In this document: positions 31,738-41,480 of the stretch, piece by piece | Layout of the letters: every line of letters starts with the position of its first letter | Position numbering within the stretch: position 1 is the stretch's first letter | DNA from: Gallionella capsiferriformans ES-2 | GTDB taxonomy: Bacteria > Pseudomonadota > Gammaproteobacteria > Burkholderiales > Gallionellaceae | NCBI RefSeq assembly: GCF_000145255.1 | Contig: NC_014394.1 | Span: forward strand, 992,001-1,056,000 | Length of the DNA stretch: 64,000 nt | Direction: 5' to 3' | Position numbers and translations under genes: made by a program | Notes under the pieces: model-generated | What the model saw: only the letters and a program-made list of their open reading frames with translations | The model's database searches: none | What the model was told of the DNA's origin: nothing

Positions 31738-32130
31738 GTGAACTATTCCATTAAGCCCCTCAGCCAGCTGCCCTTAATGCTCAAGGGGTTTCGCAAGGCG
31801 CGAGGGCTCACTCAGGCTGTCATGGCCGAAAAGTTGGGAATCACTCAGCAAAGTTATGCCTACTTTGAAGCCAATGCGGCGACAGCCACGCTTGACAGGC
31901 TTTTTATGGTGCTGCGCATATTGGGTGTTGAAATCTCTCTAGATCAGGCCGCTTCCGTTACGAGCAAGAGTTTCCCCCCACCTGTTGCCGTCGGCGAGAA
32001 TATTCCTGCTTATAAACCCTCGAATCAGAAGATCGGCCAAACAGCCAGCGCAGAAACGATTCAGAAAAAGAAACCGTCAGCGGCTATAAAACCGGAGCGC
32101 ATTATTTCCATCACACAGGAAAATTGGTAA
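31738..32130 (+). CDS. hipB: HipB-like XRE antitoxin 1
   Basis: This 130-aa protein starts at GTG 31738, 5 bases after GGAGG. The helix-turn-helix spans LKGFRKARGLTQAVMAEKLG and ITQQSYAYFEANAATATLDR (residues about 14-55). A long basic tail (IQKKKPSAAIKPERIISITQ) may insert into HipA, as in known HipB proteins. It would neutralise the kinase and repress its own promoter. The gap to hipA is 2 bases. Confidence 0.87.
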   Translation: MNYSIKPLSQLPLMLKGFRKARGLTQAVMAEKLGITQQSYAYFEANAATATLDRLFMVLRILGVEISLDQAASVTSKSFPPPVAVGENIPAYKPSNQKIGQTASAETIQKKKPSAAIKPERIISITQENW

Positions 32131-32132
32131 TC

Positions 32133-33470
32133 ATGGGACGCCGCTCAACGACAAAAAAGTTGAACGTCTGGATGAACGGCATCCCGGTAGGATATTGGGA
32201 GACCACCCGACAAGGCGAACGACTGCGCTACTTCGATGATTGGCTAACGGATGAGCAAGCCCGCCCTTTATCGTTATCGCTGCCCTTCCTGCCGGGCAAT
32301 GCGCCTTACAAGGGGCAGATCGTTACTGACTATTTCGACAATCTCTTACCCGACAACGACGCCATTCGCCGTCGCTTGGCTATGCGTCATCAAACAGGTG
32401 GCATTGATCCCTTCCAATTGCTGGCGAAGCTAGGCCGTGACTGCGTTGGCGCAATACAACTTCTTCCCGAAGAGGAGACACCGTCGGATGTGTATGAAAT
32501 CAGGGGCGAGGTGTTGAACACAGCGCGGATTGCTCAACGACTACGCAATACCACGTCGGCTCAAGCCTTGGGGCAACATGATCACGACGAGGACCTGAGG
32601 CTTTCCATCGCGGGCGCGCAGGAAAAAACCGCCTTGTTGCGCCATAAGGGGCAATGGTGCCGGCCTCATGGAAGTACCCCGACAACGCACATTTTCAAAC
32701 TGCCCTTAGGTCTGATCGGCCATATGCAGGCCGATATGCGCACCTCGGTTGAAAACGAATGGCTGTGCTCGAAAATTGTGAGTGCCTACGGAATTCCCAT
32801 AACGCGGTGCGAAATTGAACACTTCGAGGAGCAGAAAACGCTTGTTGTCGAGCGATTCGACCGAACACCATCCAGCGATGGAAGTTGGATTATCCGTCTT
32901 CCGCAGGAAGATATGTGTCAGGCAACGGGCGCGTCACCGCTACGCAAATACCAGTCAGACGGCGGACCTGGCATCGCTCAGATCATGGAGCTGCTGCTCG
33001 GATCTGACCATGCCGAACAGGACCGCAGGAACTTCTTCAAGACTCAGCTCATTTTTTGGGTGCTTGCCGCCACTGATGGCCACGGAAAAAACTTCAGCAT
33101 TGCTCATCTGGCAAGGGGCCGCTACCGCGCCACACCCATCTATGACGTACTTTCTGCTCATCCCGTCATAGGAAAAGGAAAGAATCAAATCCCGCCGCAG
33201 AAAGCCGAACTCGCCATGGCGGTGCGGGGAAGTACTAATTACTACCTGATCGAGAAAATCCAGCGTCGGCACTGGATTGCCCAGGCGCAACAAGTCGGGT
33301 TTGGTGCTGCTGCGGCAGAACAATTGATTGAAGAAATCATTGAGTCAACAGAGGCTGTGATTGCTGACGTGAGCAGACTGTTGCCCGGCAACTTTCCTAA
33401 GGATCTCGCAGAGGCGATTTTCAGTGGAATGAAAAAGCATTGCATCAAGTTGGCTACTGTTCGCGGTTGA
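32133..33470 (+). CDS. hipA: HipA-like serine/threonine kinase toxin 1
   Basis: This 445-aa kinase has LSIAGAQEKTALL (P-loop-like region, near residue 158), LVVERFDR (near 239), ATDGHGKNFS (catalytic Asp and metal Asn, near 315) and IYDVLSAHP (metal Asp, near 337). All key residues of the HipA fold are present. Known HipA proteins phosphorylate glutamyl- or tryptophanyl-tRNA synthetase and slow growth. The usual activation-loop serine region was not resolved. A strong terminator follows. Confidence 0.92.
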   Translation: MGRRSTTKKLNVWMNGIPVGYWETTRQGERLRYFDDWLTDEQARPLSLSLPFLPGNAPYKGQIVTDYFDNLLPDNDAIRRRLAMRHQTGGIDPFQLLAKLGRDCVGAIQLLPEEETPSDVYEIRGEVLNTARIAQRLRNTTSAQALGQHDHDEDLRLSIAGAQEKTALLRHKGQWCRPHGSTPTTHIFKLPLGLIGHMQADMRTSVENEWLCSKIVSAYGIPITRCEIEHFEEQKTLVVERFDRTPSSDGSWIIRLPQEDMCQATGASPLRKYQSDGGPGIAQIMELLLGSDHAEQDRRNFFKTQLIFWVLAATDGHGKNFSIAHLARGRYRATPIYDVLSAHPVIGKGKNQIPPQKAELAMAVRGSTNYYLIEKIQRRHWIAQAQQVGFGAAAAEQLIEEIIESTEAVIADVSRLLPGNFPKDLAEAIFSGMKKHCIKLATVRG

Positions 33471-33586
33471 CACACACCTGATACAGAAACCAGCAATTTA
33501 ATCATTACGTGAATACCCGTTGCAGAAGTTGAGCTTGATACTATGTGACGTGCTGTTGCTTTATCCGTATTGAGCCACGCAAAGCC

Positions 33587-33632
33587 AAGTATCATTCCTG
33601 ATAACTCCTATTATCAGGAATGATACTTTTTG
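33587..33632. terminator. Strong bidirectional terminator after hipBA1
   Basis: An 18-bp perfect stem (33587-33604 with 33611-33628), 6-base loop CTCCTA and T/A runs on both sides. Confidence 0.88.
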
Positions 33633-34059
33633 CGTTTAAGTCGGCAGTCTGCATTTAAGCTTGGTGCAAAAACAGGTCAAAGTGCCTGAAAACATGCAAT
33701 TTGTGTCTTTACTCCGACACACAAGGAAATTCAGCATGCCTCGTCTCAGACCCCCTACTTTTTCATTTTTGCCCACAAATTTTTTTGCTAATGCCAGGGA
33801 TGCTGCTGTTTCGGCGATACGACCTCATTGGAGTGTAAGCAGTTGCCTCGGTATTTTCTTGTTTTTGTAGTGCAAACGATGATATACAAGGCATTGCTAC
33901 CTGTGTAATAATAACACTACAGGTCATGCAAAAAAGCCGATTGAGACAGTTCGCTTGCTGCGTGACCGACATAGTGTGTGTGGATCTTCGCCAAATGCCC
34001 GTTAAATGAGTTAGATGGTTCGATAGCCCTCCCGTAGTTTGGCGGGGGGGGGGGTAGTG
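33633..34059 (+). other. Intergenic upstream of GGDEF-EAL gene
   Basis: No gene accepted here. A 50-base segment at 33865-33914 is about three quarters identical to 41341-41390 upstream of cheV (shared TTGTAGT, CAAACG, TGATAT, CAAGGC, ACCTGTGT), perhaps a shared regulatory site. A run of 11 Gs lies at 34044-34054, 5 bases before the next ATG. Confidence 0.45.
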
Positions 34060-36786
34060 ATGGATCGCAGGAGTGGGCAGATAGGGCGTATTCACCGCCT
34101 GATGTGGGGCGTTGTGGGTTCGGTGTTGCTGACGGTGGCGCTGGGCGGCTATTGGTTTACTCAGGTGGTGGCGCAGCTGGGCACGGCGGCGCGGCAGGAA
34201 CGGGTGCAATTGCTGGCGCTGGAAGCGGCTGTGGGCGAGGCGATGGCGGAGTTGTCCGAGCAGACCCAGGAGTGGAAGGATATCCTGTTGCGTGGCCACG
34301 ACCCCGTGCTGCGCGAGAAACATCAACACGCCTTCGAGGCGCATGCGCTGTCGTTGGGGGCAGAATTGGTCAGTGTGCAACACGCTGCGCGCGAGCTGGG
34401 GCTGGATACCGACGATATCGCCGAATTTTCCCGCCAGCACCAGGCGCTGATGACGGATTATCGCGCCGCACTCACCCTGTTTGACCCGAAAAATCCGCTC
34501 TCTTTCCGCCTGGTAGATCAGCGTGTGCAAGGCCGTGACCGGCTGTTGCGCGATGGCTTGCGCCGCGAGCGGGAAAAACTGGAGGTGCAGATCGCCGCGC
34601 GCGAACAAAGGCTGAGTGAACGCGGCGTGCTGGGGCAGCAATGGTTGAAGCTGGGCGCGCTGGCGGCGTTTCTGCCGCTGCTGTCGCTGTGGTTTTTCTG
34701 GCAGGTTTATCGCGCCTTGCGCGAGATCGTGTTAAGCGATGCGCGCATCCGCGCCATTTATCAAGCCATCGGCGATGCGGTGCTGGTCGCGGACATGCAG
34801 GGCAGGGTGGAATCCATCAACGCCACCGCGCAAAAACTGCTGGGCTGGCGCGAGGGCGAGGCGCGCGGCAGGCTGATCAGCGAGGTGTTCGAACTTTATG
34901 ATGTACACCATCAACAGCGCGTCGAGTCCCCGGCGGAGAGCGTGCTGCGCGATGGCTGCCCGATTCCGATGTCGAACGGCATGATGCTGCGCCGCCGCGA
35001 CGGCAGCGAGCTGGCGGTGGAAGATTCCGCAGCGCCGGTGCGTGATGAGCATGGCCAGGCAGTGGGCGTGGTGATGGTGTTTCATGACGTATCGAAACGT
35101 TACGCCCTGCTGGCCGAATTGCGTGCCGCCCGCGCGCAATTTGAAACGTTGTTTGAACAATTGCCGGAAGGCGTGCTGCTGTTCGATGAAAATCTGGCTG
35201 TCATCATGCATAACCGCGAGGCGGCGCGTTTGCTGGAATACAGCAGTAAAGAGACGCTTCAGTTGCGGGTGTTCGACATCGAGGCGATGGACGACCAGGC
35301 CGCCATCGTGGCGCGCAGGGAAAAATTGCAGCAAACGGGGCGCGATGATTTTGAATCGCGTTATCGCACCCGCAGCGGTCGTCTGCTGGAGGTGGATGTG
35401 TCGGTGCAGGTCGTGCAATTGCCCGATGGCCGGATTGCCTTCCAGACCCTGTTCCGCGACATCACCGAGCAAAAACAGGCCGCACTGCAAATCGAGCATC
35501 TGGCCTATCACGACCAGCTCACCGGCCTGCCCAACCGTCGCCTGTTGCACGACCGTCTGAGTCATGCGATCAGCAGTGCGGTGCGCCGCGATGCGCAACT
35601 TGCGGTGATCTATCTCGACCTGGATCACTTCAAGGACGTGAACGACAGCCTGGGTCACGGCACGGGAGACGCCTTGCTGCAAGTGGTTGCGGAACGCTTG
35701 CTGGGCTGTATCCGCGCCGATGACACGCTGGCGCGCATGGGCGGAGATGAGTTCGTGCTGATGTTGAACGACCTGAATGATGCGGATTCCGCCTCCACCG
35801 CCGCAGAAAAAATCATGCACGAACTGTCGCGGCCGGTATGCATCGGTGGCGACGAATTGCGCATCACCCCCAGTCTGGGCATCAGCCTGTGTCCGGGAGA
35901 CGGGCGCGATGCGGATGAATTGCTTAAATATGCCGATGCGGCGCTGTATCAGGCCAAACAACAGGGGCGCGCCACGTACCGTTTTTACACGCAAGCGTTG
36001 CATGACCAGTCGGTGGAGCGCGTACAGCTGGAACGGTTGCTGCGCCATGCACTGGAGCGCCACGAATTTGAGCTGTATTACCAGCCTCAAGTGGATTTGC
36101 GCGACGGGCGTATTATCGGTTGCGAAGCGCTGATACGCTGGAATCACCCCGGTATGGGACAAGTATCGCCGGGACGCTTCATCCCGATTGCCGAACACAG
36201 CGGTCTGATCATCGACATCGGTAACTGGGTGATGCAGGAAGCGTGCCGTCAGCCCAAACGCTGGCACGATCAGGGCCGGGACATCAAGGTCAGTTTCAAC
36301 GTTTCTGCACGCCAGTTCATGCGTCCTGCGGAGTTGATGCAATCGCTGAAGGCTGCGCTGGCGGAAAGCGGTGTGGATGCGACGCGCATGGAAGTGGAAT
36401 TGACCGAAAGCCTGTTGCTCGACCCGCAGGGGATGGGCGAGGTGCTGCACGAGATTCGCGCGCTGGGTATCCAGCTGGCGCTGGACGATTTCGGCACCGG
36501 CTATTCCAGCCTGTCCTATTTGCGCCGCTTCCCGATCAATATTCTCAAGATAGACCAGTCGTTCGTCAGCGATGCCGACAACAACCCGGACGATGCGGAG
36601 ATGGTCAAGACCATCATCGGCATGGCGCACAATCTGCGCATGAGCGTCGTCGCGGAAGGCATAGAGACTGAAGCGCACCGCGCGCTGCTCGCGATGCAAG
36701 GTTGCCGGGTCGGGCAAGGCTACCACTACAGCCGCCCCGTTCCGGCGGAGGAGTTCAGCCGATTGTTGCAGCGCGGCAGCGGGTGA
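34060..36786 (+). CDS. Membrane PAS-PAS-GGDEF-EAL protein (c-di-GMP turnover)
   Basis: This 908-aa protein has two membrane helices (about 15-36 and 198-217) enclosing a helical periplasmic sensor. Two PAS domains follow, with AIGDAVLVADMQGRVESINA and LPEGVLLFDENLAVIMHNRE. The GGDEF domain has LTGLPNRR and RMGGDEFVLML near residue 561. The EAL domain has GCEALIRWNHP near 688, then LDDFGTGYSSLSYLRRFP near 808 and VVAEGIETEA. Both catalytic motifs look intact, so it could make or degrade c-di-GMP; one activity may dominate. It starts at ATG 34060 right after the G tract. A long antisense ORF is a codon-bias shadow. Confidence 0.93.
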   Translation: MDRRSGQIGRIHRLMWGVVGSVLLTVALGGYWFTQVVAQLGTAARQERVQLLALEAAVGEAMAELSEQTQEWKDILLRGHDPVLREKHQHAFEAHALSLGAELVSVQHAARELGLDTDDIAEFSRQHQALMTDYRAALTLFDPKNPLSFRLVDQRVQGRDRLLRDGLRREREKLEVQIAAREQRLSERGVLGQQWLKLGALAAFLPLLSLWFFWQVYRALREIVLSDARIRAIYQAIGDAVLVADMQGRVESINATAQKLLGWREGEARGRLISEVFELYDVHHQQRVESPAESVLRDGCPIPMSNGMMLRRRDGSELAVEDSAAPVRDEHGQAVGVVMVFHDVSKRYALLAELRAARAQFETLFEQLPEGVLLFDENLAVIMHNREAARLLEYSSKETLQLRVFDIEAMDDQAAIVARREKLQQTGRDDFESRYRTRSGRLLEVDVSVQVVQLPDGRIAFQTLFRDITEQKQAALQIEHLAYHDQLTGLPNRRLLHDRLSHAISSAVRRDAQLAVIYLDLDHFKDVNDSLGHGTGDALLQVVAERLLGCIRADDTLARMGGDEFVLMLNDLNDADSASTAAEKIMHELSRPVCIGGDELRITPSLGISLCPGDGRDADELLKYADAALYQAKQQGRATYRFYTQALHDQSVERVQLERLLRHALERHEFELYYQPQVDLRDGRIIGCEALIRWNHPGMGQVSPGRFIPIAEHSGLIIDIGNWVMQEACRQPKRWHDQGRDIKVSFNVSARQFMRPAELMQSLKAALAESGVDATRMEVELTESLLLDPQGMGEVLHEIRALGIQLALDDFGTGYSSLSYLRRFPINILKIDQSFVSDADNNPDDAEMVKTIIGMAHNLRMSVVAEGIETEAHRALLAMQGCRVGQGYHYSRPVPAEEFSRLLQRGSG

Positions 36787-36943
36787 AGCATGAACTGGAC
36801 AAGAAATATAGAACATTCTTGAGCATAATTTAACCGTGGCAGACGAGAAAGGAAATGCGTGAGCAGGTAAGCCACAAAGCATGGATTGTTCGCAATCCTC
36901 GCTCTACCTCACCAGCATAGTGCTGATGTTTCACGCGCAAAAA

Positions 36944-37300
36944 ATGAAAAATATTTCATTGTCTTTAGGCAGCATTGTTTTTGTTTTTTCCTGTGCTTCA
37001 GTATTCGCAGGAACGTGCGACATCAATTACACGCGCACAGCGTGTCCGGGAAAAGAAGCTATCAGTTTTAAGAAATGCGATGGCAAGGCTTCTTGTGTCA
37101 AAACGGGAGCTGCGGATACAGCGGAAGCCTGTCGCGTCAAGGCGGTTGCCGCCTGTGCCAATGACCGCCTCGATATCACCAAGAGTAAGGTGATTACGGC
37201 AACGTTCAATGGCAAATCCGTTACGAATAAGGCGGGCGGTGCGGATCATTGCGCGGACTATGCGGAACGTGCAGTGGAATTTGACAAGTGCGGCATGTAA
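36944..37300 (+). CDS. Exported cysteine-rich hypothetical protein
   Basis: This 118-aa protein has a clear signal peptide (MKNISLSLGSIVFVFSCASV then FAG). The mature part has about eight cysteines in loose pairs (TCDINYTRTACPG, KKCDGKASC, EACRVKAVAACAND) and is probably a disulfide-bonded periplasmic protein. An upstream ATG would add 21 residues before the signal peptide and is rejected. No family recognised. Confidence 0.65.
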   Translation: MKNISLSLGSIVFVFSCASVFAGTCDINYTRTACPGKEAISFKKCDGKASCVKTGAADTAEACRVKAVAACANDRLDITKSKVITATFNGKSVTNKAGGADHCADYAERAVEFDKCGM

Positions 37301-37330
37301 TACAAAGCAGTCGGCAACATAATAATAATC

Positions 37331-37372
37331 GCCCCCCTTTGTGCCATCCATAGATGGTGCAAGGGGGCTCGT
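37331..37372 (+). promoter_or_regulatory. Hairpin before the MCP gene
   Basis: CCCCCTTTGTGCCATC and GATGGTGCAAGGGGG form a 15-bp stem with one bulge and loop CATA. There is no T-run, so it is more likely a leader or mRNA-stabilising hairpin than a terminator. Confidence 0.5.
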
Positions 37373-37393
37373 ATCAAACCGGAGGAGAGTGCC

Positions 37394-39052
37394 ATGTTAA
37401 AGAATATAACGCTCAATCGCAAACTCATTGTGATGCAAAGTGTTTCCATCATCGTGCTGATCGGCGCACTGGCATTTTGCCTGTTTCAATTGGCCGATCT
37501 TTCCGATCAAAATAAAGCCGAAATTCTGAATGCGCATGACACGCTTTCGGTGATGATCAAGCTGGACAATATGAACATCGCGGTGATTAGAGAGGCGAAA
37601 GCGGCCAAAGATGTTTGGTTGCGTGGCAACGATCCAGACGAAAAAGAAAAATACAAAATGGAATTTACCGATCAGGTCGATATTTTCAATTCGGGCGAGG
37701 CAACCACCGCCGAAATATTGAACAAGTTATCCGATGAAGATTCTTCTTTCCTCCCCTTAATTGAAGCATTGAGCAAGGTTTCGGTCGAACATAAAAAAAT
37801 AAGCGAAAAATATTTGGCACAGATCATTGATCATCTAAATGCAGCCGATTCCGATGCAAAGGTAAAAGGTATCGAAAGAGCATTGTTCAGACAGATTCAG
37901 GAATTGCGTAGCACCCTGGTCAAAATAGTCGAAGCAAAAGGCGCGCAGGAAATAGCTTTGGTGGACGAGCGTTTCAATGCTCGCCGCAACACCCTTGCTG
38001 TGGTTGCGCTGCTTTCCGTTGCGCTGCTGTTTGCAATGTCCACAGTGGTCGTGCGCTCAGTCGCCAGGCAATTGGGGGGCGACCCGCAAGACGTGCTGGA
38101 GGTTATTGAAAAAATGGCTTCCGGCAACCTGTTGGTACACTTGCACAAAAAACCGGCTGATGACAGCGTGCTAGATCATCTTTGCTCTATGCAGAGCAAC
38201 ATCCGCGACATGATTGCCAAAATCAAGGTGCAGGCTAACAACGTTGGCGACATGGCGCACAGCCTGGCGAGTGCGGCACAGCAGATTGCCGAAAACGTCA
38301 ATCATGAGTCAGATGCGGTCTCCAGCATGGCGGCGTTAATTGAAGAGTTGAGCGTATCCAGTGGTCATATCAGCGAGCAGGGTAGTGGTGCACGGCGTAT
38401 TGCCACCAGTTCGCGCAGTAATGCCGAGCAAGGTGCGCAAGTGGTGCATAAAACGGTGACCGGTTTGCTGGCCTCAGCGCAAGAAATTGAATCGGCATCG
38501 TCTGAGGTGTCGCGTCTGGGTGAAGATGCCTCGCACATCAGCGAAGTGGTAAAAGTCATCAAGGAAATCGCCGATCAGACCAATTTGCTGGCGTTGAATG
38601 CCGCCATTGAAGCGGCGCGCGCCGGTGAGCAGGGGCGCGGATTTGCCGTGGTGGCGGATGAGGTGCGCAAGCTGGCCGAGCGTACGGCCAATGCCACGAC
38701 TGAAATCAACCAGATGTCCGGCAAGATCGGTGAAGTGGCGGCGCATGCCTTGAATGGTATGGGCAAAGTGGTGGCGACCACTCGCCAGGGGGTATCGGAT
38801 GCCGAGACGGCACAAAGTTCGATTACTCTGATCCAGCAATCATTTTCTGAAGTGGGCGGCGCCATCGACGAGATTTCCAATGCGCTTGCGGAACAAAATA
38901 TAGCGGCTGCGAATTTGGCGCAAAGCACGGAACGCGTCGCCGCGATGTCCGAAGAAAATGCCAACGCGGCGCAAAGTCTGTTGAGTCTGGCGAAGGATCT
39001 GGAAGGCGGGGCACGCGAAGTCCGGCAGGCAGTGGATGTGTTCAGTGTGTAA
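37394..39052 (+). CDS. Methyl-accepting chemotaxis protein
   Basis: This 552-aa receptor has membrane helices near residues 11-30 and 196-216. They enclose a four-helix-bundle sensor ([20 protein letters not shown]). A short HAMP region and the cytoplasmic signalling hairpin follow. The tip [20 protein letters not shown] and [20 protein letters not shown] is canonical and would bind CheA and CheW/CheV. The start at 37394 follows GGAGGAG. The N-terminal sensor motif DVWLRGND is also seen in the GGDEF-EAL protein upstream (DILLRGHD), so both may sense a similar signal. Confidence 0.95.
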   Translation: MLKNITLNRKLIVMQSVSIIVLIGALAFCLFQLADLSDQNKAEILNAHDTLSVMIKLDNMNIAVIREAKAAKDVWLRGNDPDEKEKYKMEFTDQVDIFNSGEATTAEILNKLSDEDSSFLPLIEALSKVSVEHKKISEKYLAQIIDHLNAADSDAKVKGIERALFRQIQELRSTLVKIVEAKGAQEIALVDERFNARRNTLAVVALLSVALLFAMSTVVVRSVARQLGGDPQDVLEVIEKMASGNLLVHLHKKPADDSVLDHLCSMQSNIRDMIAKIKVQANNVGDMAHSLASAAQQIAENVNHESDAVSSMAALIEELSVSSGHISEQGSGARRIATSSRSNAEQGAQVVHKTVTGLLASAQEIESASSEVSRLGEDASHISEVVKVIKEIADQTNLLALNAAIEAARAGEQGRGFAVVADEVRKLAERTANATTEINQMSGKIGEVAAHALNGMGKVVATTRQGVSDAETAQSSITLIQQSFSEVGGAIDEISNALAEQNIAAANLAQSTERVAAMSEENANAAQSLLSLAKDLEGGAREVRQAVDVFSV

Positions 39053-39221
39053 GAGCGATTGATGAAATAACTGGCCATTCGACTAAGGCGTCAAGCCAGC
39101 AAATGGCTTCATTAGGACGCGTACTTCAGGTTATTTGAATTTTATTTTCAAGGCGTGTAAATATGAAAAAGTCTGATCGGTTACGTAATTTTGTTGCAAC
39201 ACGTGTTACAACAGCGACACC

Positions 39222-41129
39222 ATGAATCAGTTCGTAAATCAGAAATTTGCAGACCTTAAAGCGAATGGTAATTTGCCGTCTCCGCGTGGCGTGGCGCTGC
39301 AAATCATTCAGTTAGCCGATAAAGAAAATACCACTACGCAACAAATTGCACGTCTGATCAGTAGTGATCCTGCGTTGGCCGGGCGTATCATCAAAGTGGC
39401 TAATTTACTTGTCCATCGAGAGGGGCGACCAATCGCATCCATCATGGATGCGGTGACGGTGCAGGGCATCAAGTCGGTACGTCAATTGGCCCTGAGCCTC
39501 TCCTTGGTAGCTGACTTTCGTTCGGGTGCGTGCTGCGGTTTTGATTATCAAAAATTCTGGGCTCATTCGGTTTGTACCGGCATTGCTGCGCAACAGATCG
39601 CGGCCAAAATGCACGTCGGCGTTGCGGATGAAGCATTTTTGCTGGGTTTACTGTCCCAGATCGGCCGCCTTGCCTTGTCCACTCTCTTCGCCGAGGAGTA
39701 TTCACAGGTATTGGAGCATGCCACCACTGATAACCTCTCCGAATTGGAAAGTAATGCCTTTGGTATCAATCACAATCAGATAACGGCATTGATGTTGTCC
39801 GACTGGGGGATGCCTGCGCTCTTCCAGGACATCGCCTTGCATATTGAACAACCCGAGAGTAGCGAATTTCACGAAGGTGAACGTAACTGGCGCTTGCTGC
39901 ACCTGTTCCATTTTTCGGATCGCCTGGCTTCAGTCTGCATGTTGGCACCTTCGGAGCGTTACCGGCAGATACCCAAGCTCATGCTGGTGGCTACCCGTGT
40001 CGGCATTGAAACCAGCGCACTCATCGAGATTGGTGATTCTGTCATTCGTGGCTTGCGAGAATGGGCTGATTTACTCAATATTGAGATTCCGGATATTCCA
40101 CCCTTCGATGAAATGTTGAATTCCGCTTCCATTGCATCGGAATTGATGAGTGTTGACGCACAACCCAGCGTACAACCCGCCATCTTCAAATTACACATTT
40201 TATTAGTAGATGACGACCGTGCCATTCGGTTACTCTACAAGGCGTTGCTGGAAAAATCCGGGCACAGCGTGACGACTGCCAATAACGGGCGAGAAGCATT
40301 GGAAAGCGTTAAAGCGAGCCCTCCCCAGCTCATCATCAGTGACTGGATGATGCCCGAAATGGATGGTATCGAGTTTTGCCGTGAGCTGCGCAAGAACCCG
40401 GATTGGCACAGAATTTATGTATTTATCGTTACCGCACAAGAAAGCACCGAGAAGTTGATTGAGGCTTTTGAAGCGGGTGCCAATGATTACCTTTCCAAAC
40501 CAATCAATCCCAAAGTTTTGGCAGCCAGGTTGCGTTCTGCGCAACGCATCGTCCAGATGCAGGAAGCTCAGGAAGAAGATCGTTTGCAACTGCGTCAGTT
40601 TGCCGATGAGCTGGCTCTATCCAACAAACGCCTGCAAGCACTGGCGGTGACCGATGCGTTGACCGGCTTGCCGAATCGCCGCTACATGATGGAGAGACTG
40701 GAGCAGGAGTGGGCACTGGCGACTCGGGCCGGACGTCCGGTTTGCTGCATGATGGTGGATATTGACCATTTTAAAATGATCAATGATACCTATGGGCATC
40801 AACTGGGCGATGAGGCACTCAAGTTAGTGGCATCCAGCCTGCAACAGGCGATGCGTAAACAGGATGTGCTATGTCGCGTGGGTGGAGAGGAGTTTATGGT
40901 GATCTGTCCGGATAGCGATAATAAAGCCGGCTTTATCTACGCTGAACGTTTGCGCCAGCACGTGGCTTTTCAGCCCGTGCTGGCATCAGGGAAATCACTG
41001 CGTCTCACGGTCAGCATTGGCCTGGCCGATAACGCAGGTTTGGCAAGCCCTGAAGCGATGATGCACCAGGCGGATTTGCGACTGTATGCCGCAAAGGCGG
41101 CTGGACGAAATTGCACGATTATCGGCTAG
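39222..41129 (+). CDS. HDOD-REC-GGDEF response regulator
   Basis: This 635-aa protein begins with an HDOD domain (NLPSPRGVALQIIQLADKEN, LLGLLSQIGRLALSTLF; residues 10-280). A receiver follows: HILLVDDDRAIRLLYKALLE near 323, phospho-acceptor in LIISDWMMPEMDG near 372, VTAQES and LSKPINP. A GGDEF domain ends it, with LTGLPNRRYMMERLEQEW and RVGGEEFMVICPD near 554. GGEEF is an active form, so phosphorylation may control c-di-GMP synthesis. It sits between the receptor and the che genes. Confidence 0.93.
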   Translation: MNQFVNQKFADLKANGNLPSPRGVALQIIQLADKENTTTQQIARLISSDPALAGRIIKVANLLVHREGRPIASIMDAVTVQGIKSVRQLALSLSLVADFRSGACCGFDYQKFWAHSVCTGIAAQQIAAKMHVGVADEAFLLGLLSQIGRLALSTLFAEEYSQVLEHATTDNLSELESNAFGINHNQITALMLSDWGMPALFQDIALHIEQPESSEFHEGERNWRLLHLFHFSDRLASVCMLAPSERYRQIPKLMLVATRVGIETSALIEIGDSVIRGLREWADLLNIEIPDIPPFDEMLNSASIASELMSVDAQPSVQPAIFKLHILLVDDDRAIRLLYKALLEKSGHSVTTANNGREALESVKASPPQLIISDWMMPEMDGIEFCRELRKNPDWHRIYVFIVTAQESTEKLIEAFEAGANDYLSKPINPKVLAARLRSAQRIVQMQEAQEEDRLQLRQFADELALSNKRLQALAVTDALTGLPNRRYMMERLEQEWALATRAGRPVCCMMVDIDHFKMINDTYGHQLGDEALKLVASSLQQAMRKQDVLCRVGGEEFMVICPDSDNKAGFIYAERLRQHVAFQPVLASGKSLRLTVSIGLADNAGLASPEAMMHQADLRLYAAKAAGRNCTIIG

Positions 41130-41480
41130 CTGGGGGCGTCTCTGAAACAGAAATTAAACCCGGCGGATTTAATTCTGAAGTGCAACTTTTGCGTATCTTG
41201 ATTTGTGGATGTTGACGTTGACTTACTGGCCAGTGATGGGTCTTGCCTTTTGCCTGTGATCGACAAGCAAAAGGCAACCCCCCCCATTCCTGTGTGACCG
41301 AGGAGGCAGGGAGGGGGTGTAACCACCCCCTTGTAGTTCATTGTAGTTCAAACGGTGATATTCAAGGCGCCATCACCTGTGTGAATATTCGCCCAAGAGG
41401 ACTGGCAGACAAGTGTTGAGTGGTGAGTGGAAACGGTTTTCACTTCCTACTCACTACTTGCCAAATTTAGGGAGCAATAA
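41130..41480 (+). other. Intergenic upstream of cheV genes
   Basis: No gene. It holds an 11-bp inverted repeat TTGCCTTTTGC/GCAAAAGGCAA (41250-41280 region), GGGGGTG/CACCCCC (about 41313-41330), and the 50-base segment 41341-41390 shared with 33865-33914. Confidence 0.5.

Noticed and set aside
33661..33870. Small plus-strand ORF upstream of the GGDEF-EAL gene
   Set aside because: No ribosome site, biased composition (Phe/Pro-rich), and it overlaps an equally unsupported minus-strand frame.
34732..36882. A 716-codon open frame on the minus strand
   Set aside because: It lies wholly opposite the PAS-GGDEF-EAL gene, is rich in His, Gln and Ala, and has no recognisable domain; it is a codon-bias shadow.
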